64,000 nt of DNA from Diplonema japonicum (taxonomy: Eukaryota; Euglenozoa; Diplonemea; Diplonemida; Diplonemidae). The first letter of the stretch is position 1. Each line of letters starts with the position of its first letter. The notes under the pieces are model-generated. The model made no database searches. It was not told where the DNA came from and saw nothing but the letters and a program-made list of their open reading frames with translations. Both the position numbers and the translations under genes were made by a program. The stretch covers positions 372,001 to 436,000 of the forward strand of contig OZ025699.1 of the NCBI GenBank assembly GCA_964019335.1, written 5' to 3'. Shown piece after piece: positions 29,603 through 40,022 of this stretch.

Positions 29603-31276
29603 TCACAACGAGACCCTGGAACGGCCAAGAATGCAGTCCCGAAGCCTGGTCCCTTGCGGCGAAGCAGGTATGTGCTTGGAGGAGCGGCTTCTTCCAGCGT
29701 CAGTTGGTGGGGACTTCATGCGCACCGTCATGTTCATGATGTCTACATATCTTCGTTCTGTCTCGGCTTCGAATACTTTTCGCAGATCGGCAGAATTCGA
29801 CAAAACATCAGTGAATCGTTCTTTTGTTAAACGGTACAGCACGCATGAGGTGAGGGAGCGTACCGATGCCACGCGAACCGTCTCGTGGAGCAAGGCTATC
29901 TCACCAAACCAAGACCCTTCTGTCAGATTCGCCGCCCAAATCTCATCTTCTGTGTCGTTGTCTTCCGACGGAACGAGCACCTCCACCACCCCATTTGACA
30001 AGAAGTACATCTCCTTTCCGATATCACCGGCGTGAATAATCTTCACCCTCGGGGCGTAGTAGACATCCTCTAATTCCCAAGATAGCATTTTTACCGTTTC
30101 GTCGGAAAGATGACTGTACATCGGGACGCGTCTGAGGAGGTTACACTTCATGTGTAGCCCTATTTTCTCTTGAATGAAATCGGGTAGTTCTGCGAGTACG
30201 CCTTGATAGTCTCGAAGCGAGGCTTCGAGGATGACAGGGTAGACAGTGAAGGCTTCTCGTTGTAGAGCCCACGGGATGTGATTGCGTTCTAATAGAGATT
30301 CGAGTCTACGGCGCCGTTGAAGCGTCATAAGTTTGAACGGATCGGTGGTGATGAAGAACGCACCGGCACGGCCTCCGACAAACATCGCAAACAGCAAACC
30401 GAGGATTTGTATGATGCAAGAGAACATTCTTGTACCAGAGTCGCTTGGGATGGCGTCTCCATACCCCGTGCTTGTAATGGTAGTTACGACAAAGTAAACA
30501 GCGTCGATATACACTAAAACGAGGTCTTCTTCTCCATTTTGCGTTTTTCTCCCCGTCAATGCCATCCAAATGCACGCACTTAAATGCAGAACGAGAATGG
30601 AATAGAACGCGGCGAAGCTTAGCTCCACCCACCATTGGATAGACCGGCTCGGCGTCGATCTATTGAATAGTTTTTTGTTCAGTTTCACCAAACGAACAAC
30701 CCGTAAAGCAGCGAAGTGCATCCCCCATGTCCCACCCATCGAAAAATGCACCATTACATCTATTGGAAAGCTAGCAGTCAGGTCGAAACAAAGCGAGTTT
30801 TTCAAGTACTCAGCGCGCAGGACATTTATGTCATCGGTCACGTCATAGCAGCGCAGCTGGCAAGTACTCGACTGCACGTATATATCCGCCATCCAAAAAA
30901 AACTCAAAAATATCCTAACTATGGCGTAATACACAGAAACGCCCACTGTGTGCTCCCCGTCTCGTACGGTAAAGACAGCCAGCAACCAAATCACCGTTTC
31001 GCATAAAGTGAAAAACATGTACACAGCATCCCAAGCCACGCGAAATTGTGAATCGGGAAGGAACACATCCGACGGAGCGGGGGGGATGACTAAGGACCTC
31101 CGTTCGCCCCTTTTGTATTTCTGCTTGCTTTGCTGCTGGATCGATGCTTTTTCCGGGTCTTGCGCCGTGATCGCACTCGACCTGCGGGACTCGAGATCGG
31201 TAACTGCTTTTTCCAGATTATGGAGTAGATCGGTGATCCCCTCTTTCTTCTTCCGGTTCGGTTTTGGGGACAGCAT
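29603..31276 (-). CDS. Cyclic-nucleotide-gated cation channel (CNG/HCN/KCNH type)
   Basis: A 557-aa channel subunit. A cytosolic N-terminus (1-80) is followed by six membrane segments. S4 carries spaced basic residues (R192, R195, K198, K201). The pore has the filter TSTGYGD (268-274), the potassium-type GYG. A C-linker then leads to a cyclic-nucleotide-binding domain (about 380-495) with the phosphate-binding cassette GEIALLHETVRVASVRS (458-474), where the Arg contacts the cyclic phosphate. It should open or shift gating on binding cAMP or cGMP. Sitting among adenylate cyclase genes, it is a natural effector of their product, though linkage alone does not prove that. The start at 31276 avoids an upstream frame of poly-Lys. 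Confidence 0.9.
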   Translation of the reverse strand: MLSPKPNRKKKEGITDLLHNLEKAVTDLESRRSSAITAQDPEKASIQQQSKQKYKRGERRSLVIPPAPSDVFLPDSQFRVAWDAVYMFFTLCETVIWLLAVFTVRDGEHTVGVSVYYAIVRIFLSFFWMADIYVQSSTCQLRCYDVTDDINVLRAEYLKNSLCFDLTASFPIDVMVHFSMGGTWGMHFAALRVVRLVKLNKKLFNRSTPSRSIQWWVELSFAAFYSILVLHLSACIWMALTGRKTQNGEEDLVLVYIDAVYFVVTTITSTGYGDAIPSDSGTRMFSCIIQILGLLFAMFVGGRAGAFFITTDPFKLMTLQRRRRLESLLERNHIPWALQREAFTVYPVILEASLRDYQGVLAELPDFIQEKIGLHMKCNLLRRVPMYSHLSDETVKMLSWELEDVYYAPRVKIIHAGDIGKEMYFLSNGVVEVLVPSEDNDTEDEIWAANLTEGSWFGEIALLHETVRVASVRSLTSCVLYRLTKERFTDVLSNSADLRKVFEAETERRYVDIMNMTVRMKSPPTDAGRSRSSKHIPASPQGTRLRDCILGRSRVSL

Positions 31277-31783
31277 TTTTTTTTTCTTTTTCCGCCTTAA
31301 AAAAAAATGTGTGTTGGGATTAAAAAGAGGGGGGGAACAAAAAAACAAAAGTGGGGGGGGGGGGGTAACACAGTGGAGTATGTATATAATTAGAGAGGAA
31401 GAGAAAAGTGTTGGGGAAGGGGGGGGAAGGGTTTCCTCTTTTTTTTTTTTTTTTTCAATAAATGAAAAAAAAAAAACCTATTGGAGGAAATCATTGTCAG
31501 AGGGTAAGAATCATGATCTAACCCCCTGGCAAAAAAAAAACAAAAAAAAGTTAAAAGAAGAGAATAAATAGGGAAAGGGATTTTCAGTTTTTTTTCTCTT
31601 TTTTTTTTTTTTTTCTATATCTGCGGAGAGTAGAAAAAAAAGAAGAAAGAAAACAAGCTAGAGATGTGGTTAGAGGGAAAGGATGGGAGGGACATTGTAT
31701 CAGTCAGCAGAGCTCAGTTGGGCCTGCCATGTAAAAAAGGTAAAAAAAGGGGGGGGGGAAGTTTAAGCTAGTTCCTTTTTTTC

Positions 31784-31815
<32 letters not shown>

Positions 31816-31962
31816 CTTTTGGTCAGTTAAAAAAAAAAAACGCCAAAAAAAAAAAAGAAAAAGAAAAGAAAAAGAAAAGAAAAAAGAGAATTTCCATAGT
31901 GTAAAACATTGAATAATGAAGCATTGTGAAATAGTTTCCTCTTTTCTTCCCCCCACCCCCCT

Positions 31963-31995
<33 letters not shown>

Positions 31996-32706
31996 CTCCC
32001 CTCATTCTTTCATTTTTCTTGCTTTCTCTATGTTTGCTTTTTTTTTTCCTCTCCATTGCCTTTTCTTCTTTTCTTTTTGTTGTGGGGAAATAAAAACATG
32101 AGAAAGTAGAAAAAGAAAGAAACAAAAAAGTAAGGGAGAAAAATTTAAACAGGGTGGCATTTTCAAGGATACTATGGTGAACAAAAAAAAAAAAAAAAAA
32201 AGAGAACAAGGCAGCTGTTTGTCAGATGAGTAGGCAAAACTGGAGAAGTTTATAACCAGAATCACGCCAACGTTCCACTTTTTTGTAGAGAGTCAAAAAG
32301 AAGAAGAAAATGCAAAACGACAAAGTAGGTAGGTTTCAGGGCAGAATGATAACCCTCAAACAAACAAACAAAAAAAAAAACAAAAAAAAATTAAAATAAA
32401 CGGGGAAATCACAAAGTCCCCTTTTTTGCCTCGTAGTTGAAAGAAGAAAAAAAAAAAAAAAAAAAAAAAAAGGAAAAAGGAAAAGCATCACTATGGTTTT
32501 GGTAAAAGGGGGAAATTTTAAATATATTTAAAAGAGGAAAGTAGGAGGAAAGCGGTGTTTTTATTTCTTTTAGTTCCTTTTTTTTTCTTTTTTTTTCTTT
32601 TTTTTTTTTTTTTTTCTGATCGTACATTATTATAAAAAAAAAACCCCCCACCACCATTTTCCCTCCCTCTCTATAACCCCTCTTCTATGTCTCTCTTCTA
32701 TGCCTT
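31277..32706. repeat. 1.4-kb low-complexity intergenic stretch
   Basis: Almost entirely A, T or G runs and TTTTC/AAAAG microsatellites, including a (TTTTC)n tract at about 31777-31815. Slightly more complex islands at 31480-31740 and 32200-32400 show no conserved frame. No gene. Confidence 0.85.
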
Positions 32707-35700
32707 TCATGACTCAGAAACATACTTCTTGCAAATAGCAATGAAGACCTGTTCGAGGGAGGTCTCGCTGATGGAGTAGTCCACGATGCCTAGCTTGTCC
32801 CTGGAGGACTGGATGATGGAGAACATCTCTGAGAGCCTCTGCCCTGCGGGGAGCTGGTAGGTGAGCCTGTGGTTGGTCTGCTCCACAAGGTCGGAGGAGG
32901 GGAAGGTGGTCTTGAAGAAGTCCTGGAACGCTTCCTCGCCTTCGGGGGCCACCTTCACCTGCACCTCGTAGGCCCCGCCGAACTTGTTCTTCAAATGCGA
33001 CAGCGTCCCCAAGCACTGCAGGCCACCGTCCACCATGATCGCCGTGCGGTGGGCCAGGGCCTCCACCTCCTCCAAGTGGTGGGTCGTGAGGACCACGCAC
33101 CTCCCCTTCCCGATGGCTTGCAGGGCGGACCACATCCCCCTCCTCGCCACAGGGTCCATCCCCGCGGTCGGCTCGTCCAGCAGGATGCACGACGGGCCCC
33201 CGATCAGGGAGATCGCGATGCTCGTCTTCCTCTTGTTCCCTCCCGACAGCTTCTTGCAGACCGTGTTCTCGTGCTCCTGCAGCCCCAGCACTTGGATCAG
33301 GCTGTTCGCCATCTCGCCCCTTATGCTTGTCGGGACCCCGCGAAGCGAGGCGTACAGCTCGATGTGCTCCCTCGGCGTCAGCATGTCCAGCAGCGCGTCG
33401 AACTGCGGGCAGTACCCAAGCTCCCTCTTCGCCTCCGCAGCGTCCGTCACTACGTCGTGGCCCTTGATCGAGGCCGTCCCCGCCGTCGGGGCGTAGTCCC
33501 CCGCCAGAACGGAGATGGTGCTCGTCTTCCCCGCCCCGTTCGTCCCCAAGAAGGCGAAGATCTCGTCCGTCTTCACACCGAACGTCACCTCGCGCACCGC
33601 GACCTTCGGAGGCTGGTTCCCGCGGGCCGGGTACACCTTTCGCACCCCGCGCACCTCCACCACGTCCCCGTCCCGCTTCGCCATCACCGCTGCCTTCTCC
33701 GCTGCGACGTCGTCGTCCATGATGGCGGCCTTCCCGTCCTCCCCCTCCGTCGTGTCCTCCACGTCCGTGTTGGGAGGCGTCTGCAGCCCGAGCTTGTACC
33801 AGATCTCCGGGAAGTCGTGCGAAATCGCCCCAAACGCGTACAGGGGGAACATGATGCACATGAACACGATGTCCCACCCCACCACGTCCATCGACAGTGG
33901 CGTGTCGGAGGTCGCTCCCATTCTGCGGTTCGCCGGCAGCTGTGCCAAGGCCAGGACCCCGTCCCCGAGGCAGAAGGCCGGGACCACGCGGAAGATGAAC
34001 CGCAGCACCTTCGCCACGTCCTCCGTCGACTCGATCCCCTGCAGAATCGCGATTGTGATGGTCAGCGCGAACCCCGAGAAGTAGTTCCCGAGCAGCACCG
34101 TGTTCTGCCCCGTCGTGGCGCTCTCGAAGTAGAAGGATGCAAAGTACGAGGCGAAGATCGCGGTCACCCCGTAGAAGAAGAACAGCAACAAGACGGCGAT
34201 GAAGGCCTCCGAGCTCCCGACGAACTCTTCCCTGTCGAAGATGAGGAAGACCAAGACGGAGAGGAAGGTGGAGACGATGAAGGAAACCAGGTCCCAGCAG
34301 AAGTTGGACAGCCAGTAGGCGCTGAGGCGCACCCCCGAGACGATCTGCACGTGCTTCGACTTGCTGACGCGCTCCCTCACAAGGAAGGCGACGTAGTTGG
34401 CGGGGATGAAGCAGAAGGGGAGGATGATGTTGATCGCGATCACCGTGGCGGTGTTGCTGTCCTCCTGGTCCTTGAAGTAGTCGCTGTAGGGAAGCGGGTG
34501 GTTCGTCACGCTGATCCCTGTCGCGTTGTCGTTCTGCTGCTGTCTGTACAGGAGGGACGCGTACCCGTTCAACATGATGGGAAGGCTGTGCAGGCTGCTC
34601 GAGTTGAAGAAGGCGCTCCGAGGCGTGAGGAGCCCCGCCGTTTCTTGGAACAGGGCCTGCCAACACTTCACGTTTCTCCCGTCCCTGTGCAACAAATAAT
34701 TGCTCATGTTCGCCGCCGTCCCGTACAGGTCGGGCCTCGGTGACACCCCCTCGATCATCCCTTCCGCCGCGTACGGGCTGCTCACAGGCGACACGGGGTA
34801 GATGGAGTCTTCGTCGTACTGCACCAGGTTGATGGCCGAGAGGTCGGACGTGGAGGTCGACACGAGGGCGAGCGTATACAGCACCACCACCACAGGCAAC
34901 ACGAGTTGGAAGCATATGGTGCACTTGTCGCGCTTGCTGTAGATGAACCTCTTGTAGAAGAGGCCCGTCCACTGCGAGCTGTAGAGCTCCGCTCCCTGCA
35001 TCCTGTCGGCCGGGTCGATGTCGATTCCTTCCAAGAGGTGCTTCTCGTTGCCCCCGTCTGCTCCCTTCGTCACCCCGGACGGCGAGGGCTCCGCGTCGGG
35101 TTCCGTCTTCGCGTTGTCGTGTGCGATCTTGATGAAGATCTCCTCCAAGGTCGTCACGCTTATCCCGAAGGTGTTGACCCCCAGCTCCTTGCCCCTCACC
35201 TCAAGCTGTTCGAACAGGCTCGCGAAGTTCGGAAGCCCCCACATGGGAACCCTGTATGCAAGCTCCGACCCGGCCGACGACAGCAGCTCGATGTTTTGCT
35301 CGTCGCCCTCTCCCTTCAGCGGGCCCACCTCCTCCTTGATGGTGTTGGTGATGGTCGAGACGTCGGTTCCCGGAGCCAGCTCCATGGTGAGGTTGTAGCC
35401 CACCCCCAGCTTCTGCTTCAGGAAGAACGACGACCCCCAGCAGTTCACGCGCCCGTCGTGCAGGATGGCGATCGAGTCCCCCAAGAGGTCCGCCTCGTCC
35501 ATGAAGTGCGTCGTCAGCAGGATGGTGCGCCCCGCCCGCACCGTCTTCAGCAGATCCCACACCGCCCTCCTTGCCTGCACGTCCATCCCGGCAGTCGGCT
35601 CGTCGAGGATCAGGAACTTCGGGCCCCCCATCAAGGAGATCCCCACGCTGAGCTTCCGCTTCATCCCGCCAGACAGCGCCATCGAGTACACGTCCTTCTT

Positions 35701-37812
35701 GTCGTCCAGCTCCACCTTCCTCAGGATGTCGTCCACGTGCTCTTCCAGCTGCGTCCCGGGAACCCCCTTCACCCGTCCGTAGTAGCGGAGGTGCTCCGCG
35801 CACGTCATGTTGTCCCACAAGATGTTGTGCTGCGGACACAGCCCGATGTCCTTCCTCACCGCCTCCATGTTGTACCGCACCGAGTTGTTGAACACAGAGG
35901 CATCCCCCGAGGTCACAGGCAGCATCCCCGTCAGCATGTTGATGAGGGTCGTCTTCCCCGCTCCGTTGTGCCCCAGCAGCGCCAGGATCTGCCCCTCGTA
36001 CAGCGACAGGTTCACGTTGTTCACCGCCACGTTCGTGTGCCCGTCCCGCTTGAACTCCTTCCGAAGGTTCTTCACCTTGATCCTCTCCTTTTGGAGGAGG
36101 TCCTGGTCCGTGATCTCTTCCAGGTTGTCCCGGTTCATCATCCCGTCTTCAGCCTCGTTCACCTCGTCCTCCGTCCCCTCCGACTTGAACCACAAGGGCG
36201 GCCAGCAGAAGTAGTAGAAGGGCTTCTTCGCCCCCCACTCGCTGGGCAGCACCTGGTCCAGCCACGCCGCGAGCAGGAGGTAGACCACCGTGTCGCCCCA
36301 CATGAACCCCAGGGCCGTCAGCAGGGAGTACGAACCGTCCCCGATGCTGCTCCAGGTGATGGAGTCCCCCTTCCCAGCGGCGTCAAAGAGCAGGTCCAAG
36401 GCCTGCGAGAAGGCGTAGGTGTTGAAGATGGAGAGGCCGCGCTGGGTCGAGGTGGACGAGCTCCCCAGGATAAAGGAGGGGATCGCGGTCAACAGGTACA
36501 CCATCGGGCTCACAAGACTCGCGAGCGACGCCTTCGAGAAGAACACAGACATCAGCATCCCAGCCGCAACCAGCGACAGGCAGTAGCTCTGGCACACAAC
36601 AAGGATGAGGAAGTAGTCCGTGTCGTCCAGGAAGGAGGTCACCACCACGATGGACAGCAGGAGACCCGTGATCGCCATCTGCACCATCGCGGTGAAGAGC
36701 CAGGAGAGCTTGAAGGCGGCGGAGGGCAGCCCCATGATGAGCATCGCCTCTCGGATGCGCGACTCCTTCTCCTTCACGATGGCGGACACGATCTGCGAGA
36801 GGGGGAAGAGGAAGGCGAGCGTCATGATCATCGGGAGGAAGTCTCCAGCACTCTTCAGGAAGCTGTTGGAGCGGTACCCCTGCACGGGCATGGGGACCAG
36901 GAGAGGCTCGTCTGCAACGGTTGACCCTGTGATGTTGCGGTTGTAGAGGGCTTGGATCGTGAGGAAGCCGCCGCCGAGGTAGGTGCGGAACCCGTCGTTC
37001 AGGCCGTTGTCCGACGTGGTGTACGACTCGGTGTCCGGGGTAGACGTTCGGTTCATCCGGATAGTGTAGTCGGTGGCCCCGTTCAGAACCACGACAGCCC
37101 AGATCTTGCTGGACCCGGCGCGCGTCGACGCGTAGTCGGTCGCATCCTTCTCCGTTGCAAACCGGTTCGTCCTCACGAACTGGTACGTGTACGTGTTCTG
37201 CGTGAACCAGTCGTCGAACTGCCCCAGCAACGCTCCGTCCCCGCTGTGCACGCTGATCTCCTCCCCCGTCCGGAGCGCGTTCGCCATGTTCACCCCCTCG
37301 TCGCTCTCCCCGGGCAGCTCAATCGTCTGCGCGAAGTGCCTCCACAGCGCCACCACGTCGAAGCTCGGGATCGTCGTGGAGTTCGTCACATCGAACCAGG
37401 GGTTCAACACCCGGCCCAGCGTGTCGCCGTCGCTGATCGAGGAGTTCAAACAGAGGTTCCCGAGGCAGTGGTGCTCGGGCGGACTGTCCGTGCAGAGGGA
37501 GTACCCCGAGGGGACCGTCTGCCCGTTCCGCGTGCACATCCAGGGACGGAAGTAGTCATCCACGTTCATGTGGTTGTCCAGGAACTCCCGGTTCCCGTAG
37601 CTGTCGAAACCGGCCGCGACGTAGGCGGGAACAAGCATCGTCATGAACAGGGCGGGAAGCAGGATCTCCACCAGCGTCCCCACCCACGACCGCATCTTCA
37701 GCCGCGCGTTCTTCACCATCACGAAGCACACCGCAGCCATGAGGTTCGGCTTCTCGAACTCCCCCACTTTCACACCCTCCCCCCTTTTCACTCCGTCATC
37801 GCTTCCGAGCAT
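32707..37812 (-). CDS. Full-length ABCA-type lipid transporter
   Basis: A 1701-aa ABC transporter of subfamily A with two membrane domains and two ATPase domains. After a first membrane segment there is a large Cys-containing extracellular loop (about 65-310) and then five more segments. NBD1 has Walker A GHNGAGKTT (about 613-621), signature LSGGMKRK (about 711) and Walker B FLILDEPTAGMD. The second membrane half has its own extracellular loop and segments. NBD2 has Walker A GTNGAGKTS (about 1422), signature LSGGNKRK (about 1521) and CILLDEPTAGMD. All ATPase motifs are intact. Family members move phospholipids or sterols; the substrate here is not known. Codon use is strongly G/C-ending compared with neighbours, suggesting high expression. 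ATG at 37812 is the first real ATG. Confidence 0.95.
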   Translation of the reverse strand: MLGSDDGVKRGEGVKVGEFEKPNLMAAVCFVMVKNARLKMRSWVGTLVEILLPALFMTMLVPAYVAAGFDSYGNREFLDNHMNVDDYFRPWMCTRNGQTVPSGYSLCTDSPPEHHCLGNLCLNSSISDGDTLGRVLNPWFDVTNSTTIPSFDVVALWRHFAQTIELPGESDEGVNMANALRTGEEISVHSGDGALLGQFDDWFTQNTYTYQFVRTNRFATEKDATDYASTRAGSSKIWAVVVLNGATDYTIRMNRTSTPDTESYTTSDNGLNDGFRTYLGGGFLTIQALYNRNITGSTVADEPLLVPMPVQGYRSNSFLKSAGDFLPMIMTLAFLFPLSQIVSAIVKEKESRIREAMLIMGLPSAAFKLSWLFTAMVQMAITGLLLSIVVVTSFLDDTDYFLILVVCQSYCLSLVAAGMLMSVFFSKASLASLVSPMVYLLTAIPSFILGSSSTSTQRGLSIFNTYAFSQALDLLFDAAGKGDSITWSSIGDGSYSLLTALGFMWGDTVVYLLLAAWLDQVLPSEWGAKKPFYYFCWPPLWFKSEGTEDEVNEAEDGMMNRDNLEEITDQDLLQKERIKVKNLRKEFKRDGHTNVAVNNVNLSLYEGQILALLGHNGAGKTTLINMLTGMLPVTSGDASVFNNSVRYNMEAVRKDIGLCPQHNILWDNMTCAEHLRYYGRVKGVPGTQLEEHVDDILRKVELDDKKDVYSMALSGGMKRKLSVGISLMGGPKFLILDEPTAGMDVQARRAVWDLLKTVRAGRTILLTTHFMDEADLLGDSIAILHDGRVNCWGSSFFLKQKLGVGYNLTMELAPGTDVSTITNTIKEEVGPLKGEGDEQNIELLSSAGSELAYRVPMWGLPNFASLFEQLEVRGKELGVNTFGISVTTLEEIFIKIAHDNAKTEPDAEPSPSGVTKGADGGNEKHLLEGIDIDPADRMQGAELYSSQWTGLFYKRFIYSKRDKCTICFQLVLPVVVVLYTLALVSTSTSDLSAINLVQYDEDSIYPVSPVSSPYAAEGMIEGVSPRPDLYGTAANMSNYLLHRDGRNVKCWQALFQETAGLLTPRSAFFNSSSLHSLPIMLNGYASLLYRQQQNDNATGISVTNHPLPYSDYFKDQEDSNTATVIAINIILPFCFIPANYVAFLVRERVSKSKHVQIVSGVRLSAYWLSNFCWDLVSFIVSTFLSVLVFLIFDREEFVGSSEAFIAVLLLFFFYGVTAIFASYFASFYFESATTGQNTVLLGNYFSGFALTITIAILQGIESTEDVAKVLRFIFRVVPAFCLGDGVLALAQLPANRRMGATSDTPLSMDVVGWDIVFMCIMFPLYAFGAISHDFPEIWYKLGLQTPPNTDVEDTTEGEDGKAAIMDDDVAAEKAAVMAKRDGDVVEVRGVRKVYPARGNQPPKVAVREVTFGVKTDEIFAFLGTNGAGKTSTISVLAGDYAPTAGTASIKGHDVVTDAAEAKRELGYCPQFDALLDMLTPREHIELYASLRGVPTSIRGEMANSLIQVLGLQEHENTVCKKLSGGNKRKTSIAISLIGGPSCILLDEPTAGMDPVARRGMWSALQAIGKGRCVVLTTHHLEEVEALAHRTAIMVDGGLQCLGTLSHLKNKFGGAYEVQVKVAPEGEEAFQDFFKTTFPSSDLVEQTNHRLTYQLPAGQRLSEMFSIIQSSRDKLGIVDYSISETSLEQVFIAICKKYVSES

Positions 37813-37935
37813 CGTCGTGGCCCGTGGGGGCACGCTGGTCTCCGAGTGGCTAATTTTGACAAAAAAAAAAAGAAAACCTGTGAGGGGGGGTTGTGTTCAG
37901 TGGAGAGCAAAACCATAAAACAAAAAAGGGCGACG

Positions 37936-38042
37936 GGGGAGGGGTGAGAGGAGAGGTTCTGATGATGGACCATTCTTCAGTGAGGTCGAAGTGGGAGAGG
38001 GCGGAGGCGATCCGCTCTGATGACGGAGCACATCTTCTGGAC
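37936..38042 (-). pseudogene. Short adenylate-cyclase linker fragment
   Basis: About 105 bp matching the segment coding for the helix before the catalytic domain (ERIASALSHFDLTEAESI region) of the right-cluster cyclases at 43850-43945 and 49340-49440, with small indels. It lies between the ABCA start and the pseudo-cyclase stop. Confidence 0.8.
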
Positions 38043-38082
38043 TTCTAGAAGGTCATGTCGAAATGAATCAAAAACAGCTAAA

Positions 38083-39720
38083 TTATCCCTTTGGAAAAAG
38101 GGGTAAGGTAAGTCTAGCGGGGGGCATGGCTTCTTTCACTAGTGTCAAAAGCACCGTCTTGTGATCCCTCACCTCATCAGGAGCATCAGCCTTTAACAAG
38201 CGGAGCGCCTGTTGCCCGTCACCCAACAAATAATACCTCCCTGCCTCATTGTAGGCTTCCCACACATTGCTTCCAAGCTCGTACATCCACTCACCAGCTT
38301 CGGTCTTCCCGCCCTGTGCGGAAAGGACCTCATAAGCAACAGTATCGTCAAGAGATAAAAGGATAACGCGTATATCGAAAGCATAGGACACTTCTTTGTA
38401 GATGGATGTGCTGCAGACGATGTTGAACTTCTCATGCCCGCAGAGTCGTTCCAGTTGCGAGGCTTGAACGGCGACCTTTCCGATGACGGCGATCGACATC
38501 AGCTCGGCACACCCGAACGACCCGCAGTGCGCTGACCCTGTTGCGATGCCTGTTGATATTTCCACCGATTCGGCTTTGGTAAGAGGTTGCAAGAGCAACG
38601 CAGCTTCTACCGCTGATTTGGCGTGCGTTGTACACTTCCTGGAACTGTTGAACGCGGTGTGGATGTGGTCCCCAACGACCCCGCTGACCACCCCGTTGTG
38701 CATCGTTACGGCTTTCAACACCGCAGAGACAAACCGTGTAAATCGTTCAGCGTACGCCCCCGGGTTCTCTTCTATACCGTCGTGAGTCCCGCAGAGGTTG
38801 AACACCGAACACGACACCTTCCGCTTCTCAACAAGCATTATCAAATTGCTTTCCGCCAGATCCGATACACTGGCTTTGAATTCGTCCTCCATCGCCTCAG
38901 AACCGGAGTCCACATCGAAATTGGTCATTTGAAGGCACGACTGCGGGAGGTACGGGCGGTAAATATGCAGATTGTTGAGAATGCCGGATAGCGCGTCGAA
39001 TAGCTGCGGGGGCAAACCCGATTCCCCGATGGCTTGCTCGGCGGACTCGAGGTCGAAGCGGGACAGGCAGCTTGCAATGTGCTCGGCGGCGGCGATCACA
39101 GACTTCATCGTCTCTCGCTCTGCGTGGAGATCGCGTGCAAAGCTTCTCGTGAAGTAAAAATCAAGAAGAAAGATAAGCAGCGTCGCCAAAAGCTCTGTAA
39201 GCTGCAGTTTGATGGATTTCTTGCAAGGCAGAGTGGCACACTGATATACTTCCCTTCGCTGACCTTGCGTGGAAAACTGGATAAAATTCGACTCCACGTC
39301 ATATAAGCCAAACCTGGTAGTGTCCTCAATCGTAACAATAACCAGCCACGCCATCAGTGTTGAGACAAGACATTTCGTGACACGACCCGGGAGCCTGAAG
39401 ACTAAGGCCACATCGGTTAGTACTACAAAGAAGGACCACATTCTCATTGAGGGCTCGGCAATGTTCTTCCAGTCCGCCAGCAGCAGCGAGACACCACTTC
39501 CGTAAAGCATCAACTCAACTAGCTTGTCGTTTACGCTTTTCGTCACGAAGAGATGCCCGAAGAAAATAGTGTGTGTTATAAGAAGGAACGTGTAGTGGTA
39601 GCTCGCCTCAGTGAACATCGCGACAATGCAAGTGAGCGGGGCCGGCAGCATCAGCAGCAGCACCTTCTTCCTGGAGATCTCCAAGCTGCTGTCCCCGGGC
39701 TTCGTCACGAATCGTAACAT
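38083..39720 (-). CDS. Adenylate cyclase relative without catalytic domain (pseudo-cyclase)
   Basis: A 545-aa protein whose first half is clearly homologous to the neighbouring cyclases: six membrane segments, a loop with CATLPC, the HAERETMKSVIAAAEHIA linker and NNLHIYRPYLP. The first cyclase domain is absent. Instead, about 300-450 is a single diverged cyclase-like domain related to the second domain of the others (SSRKCTTHAKSAV versus TSRSCTTHVENSL); one GD survives but the metal, Lys, Asn and Arg set is not present. A helical tail follows (GEWMYELGSNVWEAYNEAG...) that resembles the tail of the Kelch receptor at 53.3 kb. Catalysis is not expected. A regulatory partner of the active cyclases is a reasonable guess. 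Confidence 0.88.
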   Translation of the reverse strand: MLRFVTKPGDSSLEISRKKVLLLMLPAPLTCIVAMFTEASYHYTFLLITHTIFFGHLFVTKSVNDKLVELMLYGSGVSLLLADWKNIAEPSMRMWSFFVVLTDVALVFRLPGRVTKCLVSTLMAWLVIVTIEDTTRFGLYDVESNFIQFSTQGQRREVYQCATLPCKKSIKLQLTELLATLLIFLLDFYFTRSFARDLHAERETMKSVIAAAEHIASCLSRFDLESAEQAIGESGLPPQLFDALSGILNNLHIYRPYLPQSCLQMTNFDVDSGSEAMEDEFKASVSDLAESNLIMLVEKRKVSCSVFNLCGTHDGIEENPGAYAERFTRFVSAVLKAVTMHNGVVSGVVGDHIHTAFNSSRKCTTHAKSAVEAALLLQPLTKAESVEISTGIATGSAHCGSFGCAELMSIAVIGKVAVQASQLERLCGHEKFNIVCSTSIYKEVSYAFDIRVILLSLDDTVAYEVLSAQGGKTEAGEWMYELGSNVWEAYNEAGRYYLLGDGQQALRLLKADAPDEVRDHKTVLLTLVKEAMPPARLTLPLFPKG

Positions 39721-40022
39721 GAGTACCCCCCCTATATCCCGCCTTTTTTTCCCACAGAAAGAAGAAAAAGAAATAAGGAAATTAGAAAAAAAACAATATG
39801 CAATCTGGGATTAAAAACTGCATGCCACACCCACTACTCTTCCCCCCCCCCCCCTTGCTCTTACAAGAAACTGAGCGGTACTTGTTAAAATAAAAATAAA
39901 AGAAGGAAAAAAAAAAAGAAAAAGTAGGACACCTTCGAATATTTCCTGAGTGCCCCCATAACGTATGTAGTTAAAAAGAAAAACACACCCCTCCCTTTTT
40001 TTTTTTTTGTTCCCCTTCGTTT
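39721..40022. repeat. Spacer, C and A/T runs
   Basis: Short homopolymer-rich spacer; nothing recognised. Confidence 0.7.

Noticed and set aside
32869-37947. Long plus-strand open frames (624, 672 and 331 codons) opposite the ABCA gene
   Set aside because: They are rich in Arg, His, Val and Gln and have no domain. They arise because the ABCA gene uses G/C-ending codons, which leaves the antisense strand nearly free of stops.
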